DNA of 6,801 nucleotides from CAYVLI01 sp964452105 [NCBI: uncultured Nitrospinota bacterium] (GTDB lineage: Bacteria; JAUXIQ01): assembly GCA_964452105.1 (NCBI GenBank), contig CAYVLI010000144.1, forward strand, positions 1 through 6,801, in the 5' to 3' direction. The translations under genes were made by a program, and so were the position numbers. Under the pieces are notes generated by a model that did not search any database, had not been told where the DNA came from, and saw only the letters and a list, made by a program, of their open reading frames with translations. This document shows, piece by piece, positions 6,075 through 6,801 of this stretch. Numbering within the stretch: position 1 is the first letter of the stretch; the number at the start of each line of letters is the position of its first letter.

Positions 6075-6801
6075 GGTCATTACTTAAACCGCCCGATGTC
6101 TCCTGGCGTGCAATCAAGGTCTGGCAGCGCAACAGGGACTCCTACAGGAAATTCTTTAAAGCCAGCCTCATAGGAAACCTGGGCGAGCCATTCCTCTACC
6201 TGATAGGGATGGGGCTTGGCGTCGGCGCCTATCTACAGAACATAAACGGGACGTCTTATATTCAGTTCATAGGCCCCGGCCTGGTGGTCTCCTCGGCCAT
6301 GTTCGCCTCCACCTTCGAGTGCACCTTCGGCGCTTACACCCGTATGTCCGAACACAAGACCTACGAAGCCATGTTGGCCACACCGCTTAACCTTGGAGAC
6401 GTGGTCGGCGGTGAAGTGCTCTGGGGGACGACCAAGGGTCTTCTGAGCGGCATGGTCATGCTAATGATAATCTCCCTCTTCGGCCTCGTCCATTCTCCCA
6501 TGGTTATCTTTCTGCCCCTGGTCATCATCCTGGAATGTTTCCTGTTCTCCACCATGGGCATGACGGCCATGGCCATCTCTCCGAGCTACGAGTTCTTCAA
6601 CTACTATTTCACACTCCTCATTTCCCCCATGTTCTTTCTATCGGGCGTCTTTTTCCCGCTTACAAGGTTTCCCGGGTGGGTGCAGAAACTGGCATGGTTC
6701 TCGCCCCTAAACCATGCAGTTAATGCCTCACGAGGCCTGGTGCTGGGATCATCCGGCCCGGTTATAATACTGGATATGTTGTGGATGGCCGCTTTCGGCG
6801 T
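6071..6801 (+). CDS. ABC-2 type transporter permease, NodJ-like, cut by the window edge
   Basis: From ATG 6071, 243 complete codons are open to the right edge with no stop. GGAGG (6058-6062), eight bases upstream, fixes the start, and the ATG overlaps the stop of the ATPase gene. A soluble N terminus with WRAIKVWQRNRDSY (12-25) is followed by about six hydrophobic segments, near residues 35-55, 65-85, 110-140, 143-168, 176-197 and 228-243. The amphipathic EHKTYEAMLATPLNLGDVVGGE (94-115) fits the coupling region that contacts the ATPase. SPMFFLSGVFFPL (185-197) with FPGWVQKLAWFSPLNHAVNA (200-219) is the typical ABC-2 C-terminal signature. NodJ-type permeases are around 250-260 residues, so probably only some 10-20 residues are missing. 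Together with the preceding ATPase it would form an inner-membrane exporter of unknown substrate. Confidence 0.9.
   Translation, partial: MRSLLKPPDVSWRAIKVWQRNRDSYRKFFKASLIGNLGEPFLYLIGMGLGVGAYLQNINGTSYIQFIGPGLVVSSAMFASTFECTFGAYTRMSEHKTYEAMLATPLNLGDVVGGEVLWGTTKGLLSGMVMLMIISLFGLVHSPMVIFLPLVIILECFLFSTMGMTAMAISPSYEFFNYYFTLLISPMFFLSGVFFPLTRFPGWVQKLAWFSPLNHAVNASRGLVLGSSGPVIILDMLWMAAFG

Overview
This 6.8 kb window looks like ordinary chromosomal DNA from a diderm (Gram-negative) bacterium. The evidence is a secreted outer-membrane beta-barrel protein that ends in the typical C-terminal aromatic residue, and signal-peptide proteins of the cell envelope. Moderate base composition, GTG starts and the mix of families (excisionase-type HTH, DUF3108, MOFRL glycerate kinase, MgtE, NodI/NodJ-like ABC exporter) suggest a deltaproteobacterial or Desulfobacterota-like organism, possibly from a metagenome. 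That placement is an inference from general resemblance, not a phylogenetic result.

Layout. The window opens inside the last 35 codons of a small excisionase/MerR-type DNA-binding protein (+ strand). A 125-base gap with small possible hairpins follows and ends in a strong intrinsic terminator (235-268). A lone + strand gene (368-1003) encodes a small outer-membrane beta-barrel protein. Three genes then run leftward on the - strand. In transcription order they are the magnesium channel MgtE (4870-3521), a MOFRL-family glycerate 2-kinase (3469-2144) and a DUF3108 envelope protein (1949-1089). The first two are 51 bases apart and probably share a good sigma70-type promoter at 4928-4956, whose -35 box lies within inverted repeats. 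The DUF3108 gene is 194 bases further on and may have its own promoter. Rightward from the divergent 277-base intergenic region lie an ABC transporter ATPase (5148-6074) and its ABC-2 permease. The permease start overlaps the ATPase stop (ATGA), and the gene runs off the right edge.

How the genes work together. The ATPase and permease form one NodI/NodJ (DrrA/DrrB-like) exporter of unknown substrate. MgtE brings in Mg2+ under the control of its own cytosolic sensor domains. Glycerate kinase uses Mg-ATP to feed glycerate into lower glycolysis. Their shared operon is suggestive but not proof of a functional link. I found no tRNA, rRNA, CRISPR array, insertion sequence or recognisable riboswitch, and no convincing new multi-gene system. 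The points most worth checking are the regulatory dyads at the mgtE promoter, the chain of overlapping hairpins in front of the ABC ATPase, and the unassigned structured-looking stretch before the first terminator.
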